Shown in pieces: positions 11,993 to 23,928 of a stretch of 64,000 bases of DNA. The notes under the pieces were generated by a model, which worked only from the letters and a program-made list of their open reading frames with translations, was not told the origin of the DNA and did no database searches. Source of the stretch: Trichoplusia ni (lineage: Eukaryota > Arthropoda > Insecta > Lepidoptera > Noctuidae); NCBI RefSeq assembly GCF_003590095.1, contig NC_039482.1, positions 15,269,657-15,333,656 of the forward strand, in the 5' to 3' direction. Both the position numbers and the translations under genes were made by a program. Each line of letters begins with the position of its first letter. The stretch's first letter is position 1.

Positions 11993-13338
11993 TTAATTCT
12001 GGTCTTCTATGTAATTAGTCTTATCGTCTCCCACATCCTCTTCAGAACTCTCTTCTACTGCAATTTCTGAATGTTGTCCTTCGGTTTCTTTATTCATCGA
12101 TTTCCATTCCCCCTCTACTTTCTTTAGATGCAGTATGTTTCGTCTCAACTGTTGTCCAGTTTCATCATTCTGTACTTCTACGTCTCCACCGGTTTTAGAT
12201 TTTACAGTATACGTAGTAGTATCAAAGTTTAGACTCAATTTGTTAGATTTATTGGTATTCTTAACATACACTTATCTCCTATCTCTAATTCAACTTCACG
12301 TGCTCTTCGTTTTTTATTAGCATATTCTCTCCCTTTTTCTTTTTGTTCTTTGTCTTTATCCCTTACGTCAAAATCCTCAACATTTTGTTCAGCATAATCT
12401 ATCATGGGGATCTTGTCCTTAAACTTCCTTTGAAAAAATAGCTCTGCCGGTGATTTTCCAGTCACACTATGTGGGGTGGAATTGTACATCGTCAAGTACT
12501 CTACCAGTGCTTCTCTCCAGCTTTTTCTTTCCACTTGACATATTTTGAGACGCTTGAGGATATCCCGGTTCTGTCGCTCCACTTCCCCGTTCTGTTGTGG
12601 CCAGTAAGGTATTGAATTGAATAGTTTTATATCATTTTCATGACAGTAAGTCTTGAACTCTGCCTTAATGAATTGCTTTCCGTTATCAGAAGTAATGGAA
12701 ACAGGATGTCCTAGACGGCTAAAAAACTCTTTTAGTAAACGGATCATTTCCTTGCTGCTTATGTCTCGACAACTTTTAATTTCCTTGTACCTGGAGTAGT
12801 AATCAATCACCACCAATAGGTGATCGCCACTTGGTAATGGACCTAAAAGATCTATAGCGATATCAACCCAGGATTGGGTAGGTAATTCTCTCCTTTTGAG
12901 TGGGTGCGGAGGGTTTGGTGCCGATACTAGCGTACACCCTTTACAGGATCGTACTAATCTTTCCACGTCCTTATCATACTTGGGCCACCACACTTTCGCT
13001 CTAAGTCTCAACTTCATTGCGACTATTCCAGGATGGCCCTCGTGGGCAGCGTCCAAAACAAGTCGTCGTAATTGTTTTGGTATAACTATTTTAGTGCCTC
13101 TTAGCAATATGTCCCCAAAGAAACAATACTCGTTCTCAAATAGTTTGTAGCTCTTCACTGAATCATCCCATTTCCTGTTATATATGCCTTGTTTTACTTT
13201 TTGTATGTCAATGTCGGTTCTCGAATGTTCTTCAATATCTTTTATCGATACAGCTATTGGTCTAGCATGGTCAATTATATCCTGAACGTAATCTTTTTGC
13301 TGAGTTTCGTCATGCTTAAATGTACACAATCTGGACAA
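11993..13338 (-). pseudogene. Ty3/gypsy integrase with C-terminal tail
   Basis: The frame from 13338 to 12235 carries the zinc-binding HHCC region (HEGHPGIVAMKLR through RSCKGC). A complete catalytic triad follows: Asp in DIAIDLLGPL, Asp in SITSDNGKQF and Glu in WPQQNGEVERQN. The C-terminal basic region ends in EIGDKCMLRI, where the frame is lost near 12270. A second frame (12271 to 11993) holds the remaining acidic tail. The triad is intact, but the fusion to RNase H is broken by a one-base loss near 13350. Confidence 0.8.
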
Positions 13339-13346
13339 GGGGTCGG

Positions 13347-13738
13347 CTATGTTATTTTTCCTGGACGGTATATAACATTATATTTATAGGATTGAAGTCT
13401 CAGTATCCAACGTTCTATCCGTGCACAGGGTTTGGACTTTGGACCAAATATGACCTCAAGAGGCTTATGATCCGTGATTAAGTCAAACTCCTTGCCGTAC
13501 AGAACATATGAAAGTGCTCCACCGCCCACACCAGTGCTAAAGCCTCTTTTTCGGTTTGGCAATACCGACGTTCGCAATCACTAAGTGTTTTGTTTCCAAA
13601 CGCAATAATGCGTGGACCACTTTCATTTGTTTGTACCAGAATTGCTCCAAGTCCGACCGGACTAGCATCTGCAAATACCATGGTTTTATCGTCTACATTG
13701 TAGTACCCTAAATTTGGTATGTCACTCAAAGCAGCCTT
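13347..13738 (-). pseudogene. Ty3/gypsy RNase H, split over two frames
   Basis: The first frame holds TMVFADASPVGLGAILVQ (first catalytic Asp) and then CQTEKEALALVWAVEHF (catalytic Glu). A frame change within 13500-13577 is needed to reach FDLITDHKPLEVIF (third Asp). The last residues read YNVIYRPGK before the next frame loss. Spacing is normal for an RNase H, so the breaks are small indels. Confidence 0.8.
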
Positions 13739-15887
13739 TTAAAGCACAAAAAGCTGGTTTTGCTGACTTTTCCCCCAACAATCCCTTATATCAGCGTTTC
13801 TGGCTGATCCTTGGCGAAGCAATTGCTTCAATGGCTCTGTGAGGGTAGCCATATTTGGAATCCATTTTCCAATATAGTTAATAAGCCCTAAAAAGCTTTG
13901 TAGTTCCGAAATATTGTTCGGGGTTCTAAAATCTTTTATAGCCGATAAATATTTATTTAGTGGTCGAACTCCTTCATCAGACAATTCGTGTCCTAGAAAT
14001 TGGACTTTCGTTGTTGCGTAGATACATTTATCTTCCCTTAACATTATGTCATTTGCCTTTAATGTTTCAATTACTTCTTGCAATCGTCTGTCATGTTCTT
14101 GCTTGTCCTTTCCATAAACTAAAATGTCGTCGATGAAATTAACGACCCCTTCACATTCTATTAACACTCTGTCGAGTGTTTTTTGAAACATCTCCGGCGC
14201 ACAGGTTATACCGAACATTAATCTTTTAAAACGGTATAATCCCTTGCCAGAAATAAATGTGGTAATGTGTCGTGAGTCGGGCACAAGCTCCAATTGATGA
14301 AAAGCATCTTTTATATCCAATTTGCTAAACATTTTAGCGTTTTGGATCTTCGGTAGCAGCTGTTCCATCGTTGGTAATGGGTGATTTTCTCGCTTAATTG
14401 CCAAATTTGCGCGTCTCATGTCGATACAGAGACGGACATCGCCATCTGCTTTTAAAATCGGCACAACCGGGGATATCCACTCTGACGGTCCTTCTACCTT
14501 TTCTATAATATATTTTTGTAGTAGCTCGTCTATTTTGGTATTGATTTTCTCTTCTAAGGGAATTGGTATACGTCGGTAAGGCTGTATGACTGGTTTTATG
14601 TCCTTATCTATTGGTATTTGTATTTGAACATTTTTGAATTTTGGAAAGGGTGTCATCTCAACCTGGTTTATGTCCAATCCTAATTTTAGCACACCTAATG
14701 CAATAGCAGTTATTTTGCCTAGTAAATTACGTGTCCCTTTTTCTATGACATAGAAGGTAGCGTTTTGTGATTTTGTTCCAACACGGATATCCGCAGTAAA
14801 GGACGTCAATAGTTTGAGAGGGACTTCACATCCATATGCTACGAATGTCTTTCCTGGATTCTTTACTTCTTTTCCTGTCTTTAAAACGTTTTCTTTTATT
14901 TCTTTCCAAGTTTTATCTGTTATTAAATTATGTTGACATCCTGAATCAATGAGCATCTCTACTCGAGTTCCACCTACATGACAAGCGAGCGTATCATTAT
15001 GCAGAACATTAAAAACGTAATCGATTTTATCTTCTATCGCATTCGCCTGTTTTATATCTTCGACTTTGTGATTTGACTTCTTTCTTTTCGCCTCTGCGCT
15101 TCTATCTGATTTGTTCGCTTCTTCATGACTTCGTTTTTGGCCCGTTCCTCTGCATTGAGCCTGGAAATGTCCCACTTTCTTGCATTTGATACAAATTTTA
15201 CCTTTAGCTGGACACTTCGCATCATACGCTAGGTGATTCCAGCTACCACATCGGAAACACTCCTTTTTATTGTTCTTCATAAATGGCTTGTCCTTCTCTC
15301 GTATCTCAATTTTGTTTACAGTGTCCTTTCCCTTCTGGCTAAAATCACCCAATTGTCGTTCCACTACTTCTAAGGTATTTGCCTCGGTTATCACTTCAGT
15401 TAAAGTAATTTTTTCTCCTGCACGAAGTACTTTCTTCCTCAGTTCTTCCGATGAACACTTCTCAATTATCTGATCAATTAAATTGTCATCCACATCCGTA
15501 AATTGGCATTTTAGCACTTGTTGCCTCAGACGGACCAAATACTTCTCAAATTTTCTCGTTTTCTTCTTGTGACATTTGTCTGAAAAGATGTCTTTCATAT
15601 CGTTTATTTTGCTTGGGTGCGAAGTATTCATCCAACTTTTTGATTGCTACTTCAAATACATCTTGACCAGCTTCATTCGACGTGATGTAACCACCGGGTA
15701 TATTAAACAGTACTTCTTGAAGTTCTTGTCCTCCCCAATGTAACAAACTTGCGCGTTTTTTAGAACTAGTAGTAACATCTGCAGCTTCCAGGTAAATATA
15801 TAAACTCCTCTTCCAGCGTTCCCATCTAGCTCCAACAGAACCTGCTTCGCCATCGCACTCGAATTTTTCTAATGTAAGACTTGACAT
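13739..15887 (-). pseudogene. Ty3/gypsy gag, protease and reverse transcriptase
   Basis: Gag begins at an ATG at 15887 (MSSLTLEKFECDG) and changes frame near 15560. The downstream frame contains two zinc knuckles (CFRCGSWNHLAYDAKC and CIKCKKVGHFQAQC) at about 15260-15160. It then has the protease active site LIDSGCQHNLI near 14940 and a reverse transcriptase with FSKLDIKDAFHQLEL and the catalytic FIDDILVYG near 14110-14130. The frame ends at 13739, just past the polymerase, where a frameshift leads to RNase H. Gag and pol appear to have been one continuous frame. Confidence 0.85.
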
Positions 15888-16511
15888 TATTGAATCTGTG
15901 AACAAGGAAAGGAATAAAGAATGTCTCATCTTGGTTACCAAATCGGCATCATCCTTTGAACAACCTGACACATTCATTATTCATTCCTTACAACCTCTCT
16001 TTTCAACACCATGTAAACTGTTATTAATCTTCGGTAAACGGGCGTCACCCATAAAAACAACACGTCAAGGGCACCACCCGCACAAATATCACAGGGCTTC
16101 ACCCGTATAGCTTCTACATCAACATTCTGATACACCTCAATTGCATCGCATTTGGTACTTACGGGCACACTGTCCGTATATAATTACTTTAAGTCCTTGC
16201 AGGCATCACCTGTTTGCGGACTACCAAGCATCATCTGGTAACATCACTCGTACATTTTGAAGTTGAAAGAAATCACGTTCAAAACCCGTGTACTTCATAA
16301 AATAATAAATAATTAGACATCCGTAGCGTAGGTGCAATAAGATCATACCTACATCTTTATACATTTCAACAGTACCTATTTGCACACATTTTAAACCTGG
16401 AATCGAACCAGGCCTCGTGGGCAAAACAAAAATTTTATTATTATGTGCATAATATGTTAATCACCCATCACTTCACTATCATACATAATTTACCAGTATT
16501 CAAAGCAAAAA
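15888..16511. other. Gypsy flank with a tRNA-like T-arm
   Basis: From 16040 to 16230 a GGGC-TCACC motif recurs several times at irregular spacing. At 16397-16413 the minus strand reads CCTGGTTCGATTCCAGG, a perfect T-arm with a 7-nt loop and a good B box, but there is no acceptor stem or anticodon arm around it. It is probably a fragment of a tRNA-derived SINE. The sequence then enters the assembly gap. Confidence 0.4.
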
Positions 16512-17511
16512 NNNNNNNNNNNNNNNNNNNNNNNNNNNNNNNNNNNNNNNNNNNNNNNNNNNNNNNNNNNNNNNNNNNNNNNNNNNNNNNNNNNNNNNNN
16601 NNNNNNNNNNNNNNNNNNNNNNNNNNNNNNNNNNNNNNNNNNNNNNNNNNNNNNNNNNNNNNNNNNNNNNNNNNNNNNNNNNNNNNNNNNNNNNNNNNNN
16701 NNNNNNNNNNNNNNNNNNNNNNNNNNNNNNNNNNNNNNNNNNNNNNNNNNNNNNNNNNNNNNNNNNNNNNNNNNNNNNNNNNNNNNNNNNNNNNNNNNNN
16801 NNNNNNNNNNNNNNNNNNNNNNNNNNNNNNNNNNNNNNNNNNNNNNNNNNNNNNNNNNNNNNNNNNNNNNNNNNNNNNNNNNNNNNNNNNNNNNNNNNNN
16901 NNNNNNNNNNNNNNNNNNNNNNNNNNNNNNNNNNNNNNNNNNNNNNNNNNNNNNNNNNNNNNNNNNNNNNNNNNNNNNNNNNNNNNNNNNNNNNNNNNNN
17001 NNNNNNNNNNNNNNNNNNNNNNNNNNNNNNNNNNNNNNNNNNNNNNNNNNNNNNNNNNNNNNNNNNNNNNNNNNNNNNNNNNNNNNNNNNNNNNNNNNNN
17101 NNNNNNNNNNNNNNNNNNNNNNNNNNNNNNNNNNNNNNNNNNNNNNNNNNNNNNNNNNNNNNNNNNNNNNNNNNNNNNNNNNNNNNNNNNNNNNNNNNNN
17201 NNNNNNNNNNNNNNNNNNNNNNNNNNNNNNNNNNNNNNNNNNNNNNNNNNNNNNNNNNNNNNNNNNNNNNNNNNNNNNNNNNNNNNNNNNNNNNNNNNNN
17301 NNNNNNNNNNNNNNNNNNNNNNNNNNNNNNNNNNNNNNNNNNNNNNNNNNNNNNNNNNNNNNNNNNNNNNNNNNNNNNNNNNNNNNNNNNNNNNNNNNNN
17401 NNNNNNNNNNNNNNNNNNNNNNNNNNNNNNNNNNNNNNNNNNNNNNNNNNNNNNNNNNNNNNNNNNNNNNNNNNNNNNNNNNNNNNNNNNNNNNNNNNNN
17501 NNNNNNNNNNN
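16512..17511. other. Assembly gap of 1000 N
   Basis: Exactly 1000 undetermined bases, so the true length is probably unknown. The gap starts inside the second exon of Rdl and removes the rest of it. Reading frames reported across the N run are meaningless. Confidence 1.
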
Positions 17512-17710
17512 ATATTGACGTCCCCGAACATGCTCCCGCCGCCGCCGCCGCCGCTGCCACAGAACAAATGTAAAGTGAGAGTTAGTTAGCAGCGCAGCAG
17601 CAGCGCTGGCGGACAGGTACTCACGCGACTCGGTCGGCGTGCGGCAACAGTGCGGCGGCGAGCGCGAACAGCAGCGGCGCGCGGCGGGCGCGCGGCCGGA
17701 GCGCGCTCAT
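17512..17710 (-). CDS. Rdl: Rdl, GABA-gated chloride channel subunit, first two coding exons (partial)
   Basis: The first exon runs from an ATG at 17710 to 17625 and codes for a basic start and hydrophobic core (MSALRPRARRAPLLFALAAA), a signal peptide. It is followed by a GTGAGT donor. The second exon starts at 17553 after CAG and joins in phase 2, giving a six-Gly run and then SMFGDVN before the gap. A Gly-rich segment followed by SM-GDVNI is the known start of the mature insect RDL subunit. RDL is a Cys-loop receptor of the neuronal membrane that mediates inhibitory transmission and is an insecticide target. The ligand-binding domain and pore are not in the window; they must lie in the gap or beyond the left edge. 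Lepidoptera carry several Rdl paralogues and I cannot say which this is. Confidence 0.75.
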
Positions 17711-17940
17711 AGCGCGGCGTGGAGTGCGGGCGGGGTCGCGAGGCGCACTGCCGCCACCGCCGCGCGCCCGCGGCCCCGCGCCCCCGCCCGCGCCGCGCCC
17801 GCGTATCGACCGCGCGCCGCCGACACCCCGGGCCCGGAGCTCGCGCGTCACAGCACGCGCTGCACCCGCCGCCAGCCGCACCAGCGCCACAGCCTGCTGA
17901 TGACGCGCCACTTTCACCTATGTCGGACGCATTTTTCAAC
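17711..17940 (-). promoter_or_regulatory. GC-rich 5' UTR and promoter region of Rdl
   Basis: About 230 bases of extreme GC and CpG content upstream of the Rdl start codon, changing sharply to AT-rich DNA near 17940. It fits a 5' UTR with a CpG-rich promoter. No TATA box is evident. Reading frames in both directions here are by-products of composition. Confidence 0.45.
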
Positions 17941-19399
17941 TACTTCATTTTTTCAGCATTATTATCTCGCTTATATCTAGCACCGAGAAGGCGTATTTTA
18001 TTCGAAGTCTAAGATGCAGTTTGACTTTTATAAACGATATATTCTTCGGTTCATTAACTCTTATAGAATCGCCGAAAACTCAGTTAACCTACGGAACCTC
18101 AGCGCTAACAAAAATATACGTAGTAGTACATAACATGTGAGTTCCTCCTACTCTATATTTGATTATTAATTCGATTAAAAATAAAAATGTTTTGTAGTAA
18201 AACAGTATTTTACGTTCGTTCCAAATAATTAATGCTGAAAGCATTCGGCTAACAAACAATATCAATAAATTTAAAAGAGTGCTAATTGACTTCCTATTAA
18301 AAAAGCGTACTATACCATCAACGAATATCTAAATAACAACAACGTTATTATAAGTGCGTACAACTTACAATAAAATGTTCACATTATTATTATCTAATTA
18401 TATTGGCATTTCTATTTATGATATTGATTTTTATTCATTCTAACATTAACTGCAATATTATAATTATGGTTAATGACCTGGCGTTTAAATCCAACTTCTT
18501 TATTTATCTGACAAAAAATTATGTGGATTTGTAAATAGGTTAATTTTGTTTGCATCATAACAAAAAATGTATTCAAAAAAATTGTATGCCAACCACAACA
18601 AAACATAGAGATGCAATAGGTATTTAATTAAATTAACACCTACTTCACGTAATTCCTATGTTTATGCAAATAAAGAATCTAGATCTGAACCTATTTAATG
18701 GTTTTGATACATAAAAGGCAGATAATCTCAGTGAGTTTTTGTAAACCAGAATTGACATCAAGTGCTTAAATTCGAAAGACTTATTTGTTGAAAACACGTT
18801 TCAATGCAATTAAGTTATTCTATTAAAATGCATGAAATTGGCACTCAGGCCTTTTTTATTGCCGATTGCCGATTGCCACTCCAGCGTACCAAGATATAGG
18901 TATACGTAATGGGATGAACATCGTTAAATATGTGTCCCACTGTCGTAAAGGTATCGACAAGAAACCGGATTTACTCGACAAGTGTAACTCCGTAAGGATT
19001 ATTTCAATTACAAGCATTACTTAAAATATGACCTACCAAAACACTTAGAAAACGTTTATAACTTTATTTGTTTTAGTAAATATGTATTAAAATAAAAAAT
19101 TTACCCCAAACGTCAGCAGGTCTTGATTTTTTTTGAAGCATGTCTACTATTTTTAGTTGACATGCAATGTTAATAATATCACACTAATCCTTTGCATACT
19201 TCGTAGGTCTTGAGCTGAAATATTCTAGGTCTGCGGCTACTAATAATTTTTGTTAATTTTACTTGAATCACTTTAACTAAGTTTTCTTTTATAGCAACCC
19301 CAAATGGCGTCATGGGTATGAAGGTTTGACAAACATAACTCAATCAAAACGTCATCTCTGGTCTAGTGAATGAAAAACTGTCAATGTCATTTGTCAAGC
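17941..19399. other. AT-rich intergenic DNA between Rdl and IVNS1ABP
   Basis: No coding potential and no recognised repeat. It separates two divergently transcribed genes. Confidence 0.5.
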
Positions 19400-19809
19400 A
19401 ATTACAAAATAAAAACAGAGTGCGGGCGGTGGCAGTCTGGCAGATGAGTGTGTCGCCTGACGCCTGTGTTGAGTGGCGTGGCATCGCGCATCGCAACACC
19501 AACTGCTGTGGACACCGGTCGCGTAATGTCACTGTCATTGTCGTAGCTGCGAGCTTTACGAGTAGCGACAGTGCAAGTGCGCAGCGTGAGTGCAGTGCGG
19601 CGCATCCGCGCATCAGGTGGGTTTGTTTACGTCGCGGGCGCGCTCGCGCCATGTGACCGCCGCTAACTGCGCCGCGGCCTTCGAGCGTGGCGGGCCACGT
19701 GCTCACCAGTGTAATCCGGTTAGCGGCGAAGGCTCGCTGACCGTTGTCCGCAGGTGCAGAGCGGCGCGCAGCACGGAGCGAGCCGAGCGCGACTCCCGCG
19801 CCCGCCGAC
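19400..19809 (+). promoter_or_regulatory. CpG-rich promoter and 5' UTR region of the Kelch gene
   Basis: GC and CpG content rise from about 19400 to the start codon at 19810. The short frames here on both strands have no protein-like features. It is placed as promoter and leader by position. Confidence 0.4.
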
Positions 19810-22800
19810 ATGAAGCCGCACGACGACTACAGGAACGGCGACGGTGAGTTACACTCCGCGACTCCTAACTACTAGCTACACATACTTGGCCTTGAAAACA
19901 CTCGTTTTGTACGATTACCTACGGATCGCAGTAACCTGAAGCAATTGAATATTTTCATTATGTAGGTACCTGCCCTGAGTGGGTGATCTATTGTGTTTGG
20001 TGGCAGCCCATTGATATTTGAGCCCCTGAACAGATTAGCTGCTCATGTTCTTGACCTCTGACTCTGAAGGTTGCTGCTTGTACACAGCCACAAACTAGAG
20101 CTGTGGCTCATATTATCTTTTCAAGATAGGGATTAACTCTGTAAATATTGATATAGATTATATATAGTTTATTATGGAAAATTGTTATCACAAGGAAAGT
20201 TATAAAATTACAAAATAATGGCTATTGTATTGTGTGTAGGTGGCAATCAGTAAGAGGTATGTAATGTTGTGAATGTTTATTAGCTTTGCCTCAGTGTGTG
20301 TGTCCTGACTGGTTCGGTCCACTGCTGTTCCCGTGAGTCCCGAATGCGGAACCAATTGAATCAATTGACTGACACATTACTCTATTCAAAGTAGTTGCTA
20401 CTTATTAGTGTGTGTGTCTGGGCCGAGCTACTACAATATCATTGATGTAGTTAATTTAATATACCTCTAGCATGTCACTAGTGGTTTTCCTTGTCAATCT
20501 GTATTTACCAATTTCAAAGTGTTTACACCAGTAAGCGGTGTGTTACACCAGTCTTATCACTTTTTTATTAGTATGACTTAGCTTGACAACCTACCCACTA
20601 CGATGATATAAGTAGATATGGCATTATACAGACTGATACCAAGAGATCGGGCAAATGATATGATTTTAAATTAAAATCTGCCTACTAGTCTTTAATATGT
20701 ATAAATGGTTCTAGAAATGGAGATGATTTTGTTTCTGTCTTAATGCATTCAATGTAAACGGAATTGAGCATGTTTAACTTGCGAACAATGTCTGAGCTGT
20801 TGTGTGTGCACGGCACAGTGGGCGAGGACAGCGAAGATGAGGAGACATCTGCATTGGAGGAGGAGCTGTCGCTGTGCGACCCGCAGGCGCCCGGGCGCGC
20901 GCTGGCGGCGCTGGACGCGCTGCGCAAGTCGCGGCAGCACTACGACACGGTGCTGGTGGCGGGCGGCGCCGAGCTGCCCGCGCACCGCGCCGTGCTGGCG
21001 GCCGCCTCGCCCTACCTGCTGCAGGCGCTGGCGCCGCCCGCCGCGCCGCCCGCCTACCGCGTGGATGACGTGGACGCGGACGCGCTGCGCGAGCTGCTGC
21101 AGTACGCCTACTCGGGCCGCCTGCGCGCGCGGGACGCGGCCGCCGCGCGCCGCCTGTACCGCGCCGCCTGGCGCCTGCGCGTCGAGCCCGTGCGCGCGCA
21201 CCTGGCCGAGCGCCTGCTGCGCCGCCCCACGCCCGCCGACTGCCTCGAGCTGCGCGCGCTGCCCGACCTCGCGCCCGACCAGCTCGCCGCGCTCGACGCC
21301 TACATTGCGCAGAACGTGAGTACCGATCGTCACTGGCCAGCATGTCACACACCAGGACTTACATTACATGCGATTTCTTCTGTATTTTAGTTTGACGAGG
21401 TGTGTAAAAGCGGAGCCTTGGCTAATCTGCCATTGATTCGCATCGAGATGTTGCGTGAGACGAGCGCCGAAGGCGGTGAGGAAACTGCATTCGCGGTGGC
21501 CGAGGCTGCGTTAATATGGCTGAGAGATCAACAAGCCATCGATGCAGACGTGAGTATCTGTCGATTGATTGTCGAGGAGGTCCCCACTAGGATCCGCCTT
21601 AATCGTGTCGTGTGTTTGTTGCGTAGCTCGACGACTTGTGTTCGCGCACGCACTTGCTGTACGTAGACGGGCGCGGCGCGCTGCGGGACTGCGGGGAGCT
21701 GCCGGCGGCGCGGGGCGACGCGCCCGAGCTGCAGGAGTACCGGCGCGAGGCGGCCGAGCGGGGGCGCGCCAGCCGCCGCGCCGCGCCCCCGACTGACGCC
21801 GCGCCCCCCGCCCTGCCTGCGCTACCCGCCCTGCAGCTGGGCGCGCGCACGCCGCGCGGCTCTTGCGCCGTGCTGGCGGCCACGCGCGTGGCGGGGGCGC
21901 GCACCACGCGCGCGCTGCTGGCCCTGCGCGGGCGACTGGCGGCGGCGCGCGTGGCGTGGCGCGACGTGGGCGGCGCCAGCGGCGCGGGCGTGGCTCAGGG
22001 CGGCGTGCTGGGCGGCGCGCGCGAGCCGGACGGCGACGAGCGGCGGGCGCGGCTCGTGCACGGGCGGGCGGCTCACGGCACGGCGGTACTGGGCGGGAGG
22101 CTGCTAGTCTGCGGGGGCTACGACCGTGCGCGCGTACTTCGCGCCGCGGAGGCCTACGATCCGATTGCCAACGAGTGGACGGCGCTGCCCGACATGCCGT
22201 GCGGGCGAGCGCGCTTCCCGGCCGCCGTGCTGGGCGAGGCGCTGTACGTGCTGGGCGGCTCGGACGGCCACGCCGAGCTGGAGACCGTGGCCGCGCTGGA
22301 AGGAGGCAAGTGGCGAGCCCGGGCGCGCCTGCCGCTGGCCATGTCGCATGCCGCCGCCGCTGCCGTGGAGGAGCGCGGCGAACTCTATCTGATCGGCGGC
22401 TGGGCGGGTGGCGTTAACTTGAAGCGCGTGCTACGGTACTCGCCTGCAGCGGACGAGTGGACCGAGGCGCCGCCACTGAACACCGGTGAGTTTCGAGATG
22501 CTGTCGAGACCGCGGGCGGGCGTTCGGCGTGGCTCGAGGTCACTGACTGTGTGGGTTTCAGGGCGGTCGCAGTGCGGTGGCGTCTACTGGGAGGGAGCGC
22601 TGTGGGCGCTGGGCGGCTGCGACGCGTGGCACTGCGTGGCCAGCACGGAGGCGCTGCAGCTGGGCGGGGGCGCGGAGGGCGCGGGCTGGCGCGCGGGTCC
22701 CGCCCTGCCCACTGCGCGGCGCTCGGTGGGCGCGGCGGCGTGGCGCGGCCGGCTGGTGGCGGCGGGCGGCAGTGACGGCGCGGCCTCGCTGCGGCGCACG

Positions 22801-23081
22801 GAGTGGCTGGGCAGGGGCGCGGGGGCGCGGGGGGCGCGGAGGGCGCGGCGTGGCGGCCGGGGCCCGAGCTGCGCCGGCCGCGCGCCGCGCTGGGGCTGGC
22901 CGTGCTGGGCGACGTGTTGTACGCGGCGGGCGGCTTCGACGGCAAGGAGTTCCTGTCGTGCGTGGAGTGCCTGTACGAGCCGGACGGGGAGTGGACGACG
23001 CTGCGCGCGCCGCCCGCGCCCGCCGCGCCGCTGTCCACGCCCGCCACGCCCGAGGCGGGCCCGGCCCCGGCTGCGCAGTAA
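19810..23081 (+). CDS. IVNS1ABP: IVNS1ABP-type BTB-BACK-Kelch protein
   Basis: Five exons: 19810-19843, 20819-21315, 21391-21549, 21627-22485 and 22562-23081, all with GT-AG introns and matching phases. The spliced product starts MKPHDDYRNGDVGEDSEDEE. A BTB domain follows at about residues 40-140 (LDALRKSRQHYD, AHRAVLAAASPYL), then BACK to about 260, a linker, and about six Kelch repeats from about 380 (VCGGYD, VLGGSDGH, LIGGWAGG, ALGGCDAW, AAGGSDG, AAGGFDGKEF). The N-terminal acidic segment, BTB start and last repeat resemble IVNS1ABP, which in animals binds actin and acts as a BTB-Kelch adaptor. Length would be about 689 residues against 642 in human. The last exon needs a frame change near 22810-22840 in a G-rich run; one missing base restores it. 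An alternative start in unspliced intron 1 (20764 or 20788) exists but is less likely. Confidence 0.85.
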
Positions 23082-23661
23082 CCTAGTGTGTACATACATA
23101 CACTGTGCCGCTGCAAGTGATCGATTCGCTACCTCAAAATTCTGCGCGAGCGCGTGTCGCGGCGCCTTCGGGGCGCGGCGACGCTGCTCGTGTGTCGATG
23201 CCTTTACTTCGCATTTTACTATGTTAATGTTAACGTTAGCAGGCGCGGCCTGTGATATATCGGCCCTCACAAATCTGTAGTCTAAATTATTTTATCACTG
23301 AGCGTTATTTGACGGGATCTTGGTTTACTTGTTGGCATGCTTCCCGTCGTCGTATTATTGTTACATTCCTATTTGATAAGATATTTCTATGATGCGTAGA
23401 AAGTGGTTTGTGTAATGTCTTATAGATGTTAGTTTTTCATTGTAATATAACAATTACATAGAAATATGAATGTTAAGTTGACTAGCGAGCTTCACAAGCG
23501 CTTATAGTTACGTAAATCGTATAACGAGCTCTATTAGTTAGTAAAACCGGCAATGCTTGTGGGCCGCTAGTCGTGTCGCGTGGCCCAGCGCCCGCGGTCT
23601 CTAGTATTGTGATAGCAGTTAAGCGTGTGGTGGTGGCGCGCGGGACTACTCTTTATATGTT

Positions 23662-23667
23662 AATAAA
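23662..23667 (+). terminator. Probable polyadenylation signal of the Kelch gene
   Basis: AATAAA about 580 bp after the stop codon. It is the first canonical signal I see on this strand downstream of the gene. Confidence 0.4.
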
Positions 23668-23928
23668 TCGTATTCCCAAATCTCATGACGTTTCAATCAA
23701 CAACATACGTGTTATTGTATTTGTATTACATCATTCCAATTTTTCATTACAATCAAATCGCATCATGTCAATAATATAGTAGTTAAACTTGCCTTCGGCC
23801 GCTAGTTACGTTTTTTTAAGAGTCATCGTGAAAAAGATATAAAAATTTCAATATATTACCAAGTCTTCAACCGGTCTCAGTACCATGCAACAACTTATGA
23901 TATTCCCTATAATCACATGATTAAATAG

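Larger units (their letters stand above)
11708..15887 (-). mobile_element. Decayed Ty3/gypsy LTR retrotransposon
   Basis: On the minus strand the order is gag with a CCHC pair, aspartic protease, reverse transcriptase, RNase H, integrase, and a candidate polypurine tract and LTR. Integrase after RNase H is the Ty3/gypsy order. At least five frameshifts break it: near 15560, 13740, 13500-13570, 13350 and 12270. Most are single-base changes and one lies in an A run. No second LTR was found next to gag; it may be lost or lie in the 16512-17511 gap. The element sits within what may be the first large intron of Rdl. Confidence 0.85.

Noticed and set aside
16397..16413. Possible tRNA gene from a perfect T-arm
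   Set aside because: No acceptor stem, anticodon arm or D-arm at the right spacing; more likely a SINE fragment.
16445..17567. Three long reading frames of about 355 residues
   Set aside because: They consist of undetermined bases translated through the N gap.
19344..19847. Frames of 67-155 residues on both strands near the Kelch start
   Set aside because: They lie in the CpG-rich promoter and leader and show no domain or splice support.
20764..20818. Alternative start of the Kelch protein inside intron 1
   Set aside because: The acceptor at 20817-20818 joins exon 1 in perfect phase, so the spliced start at 19810 is preferred.
20749..23270. Many long frames on both strands overlapping the Kelch gene
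   Set aside because: Composition by-products of GC-saturated exons; they are Arg/Ala/Pro-rich, lack domains and cross introns.
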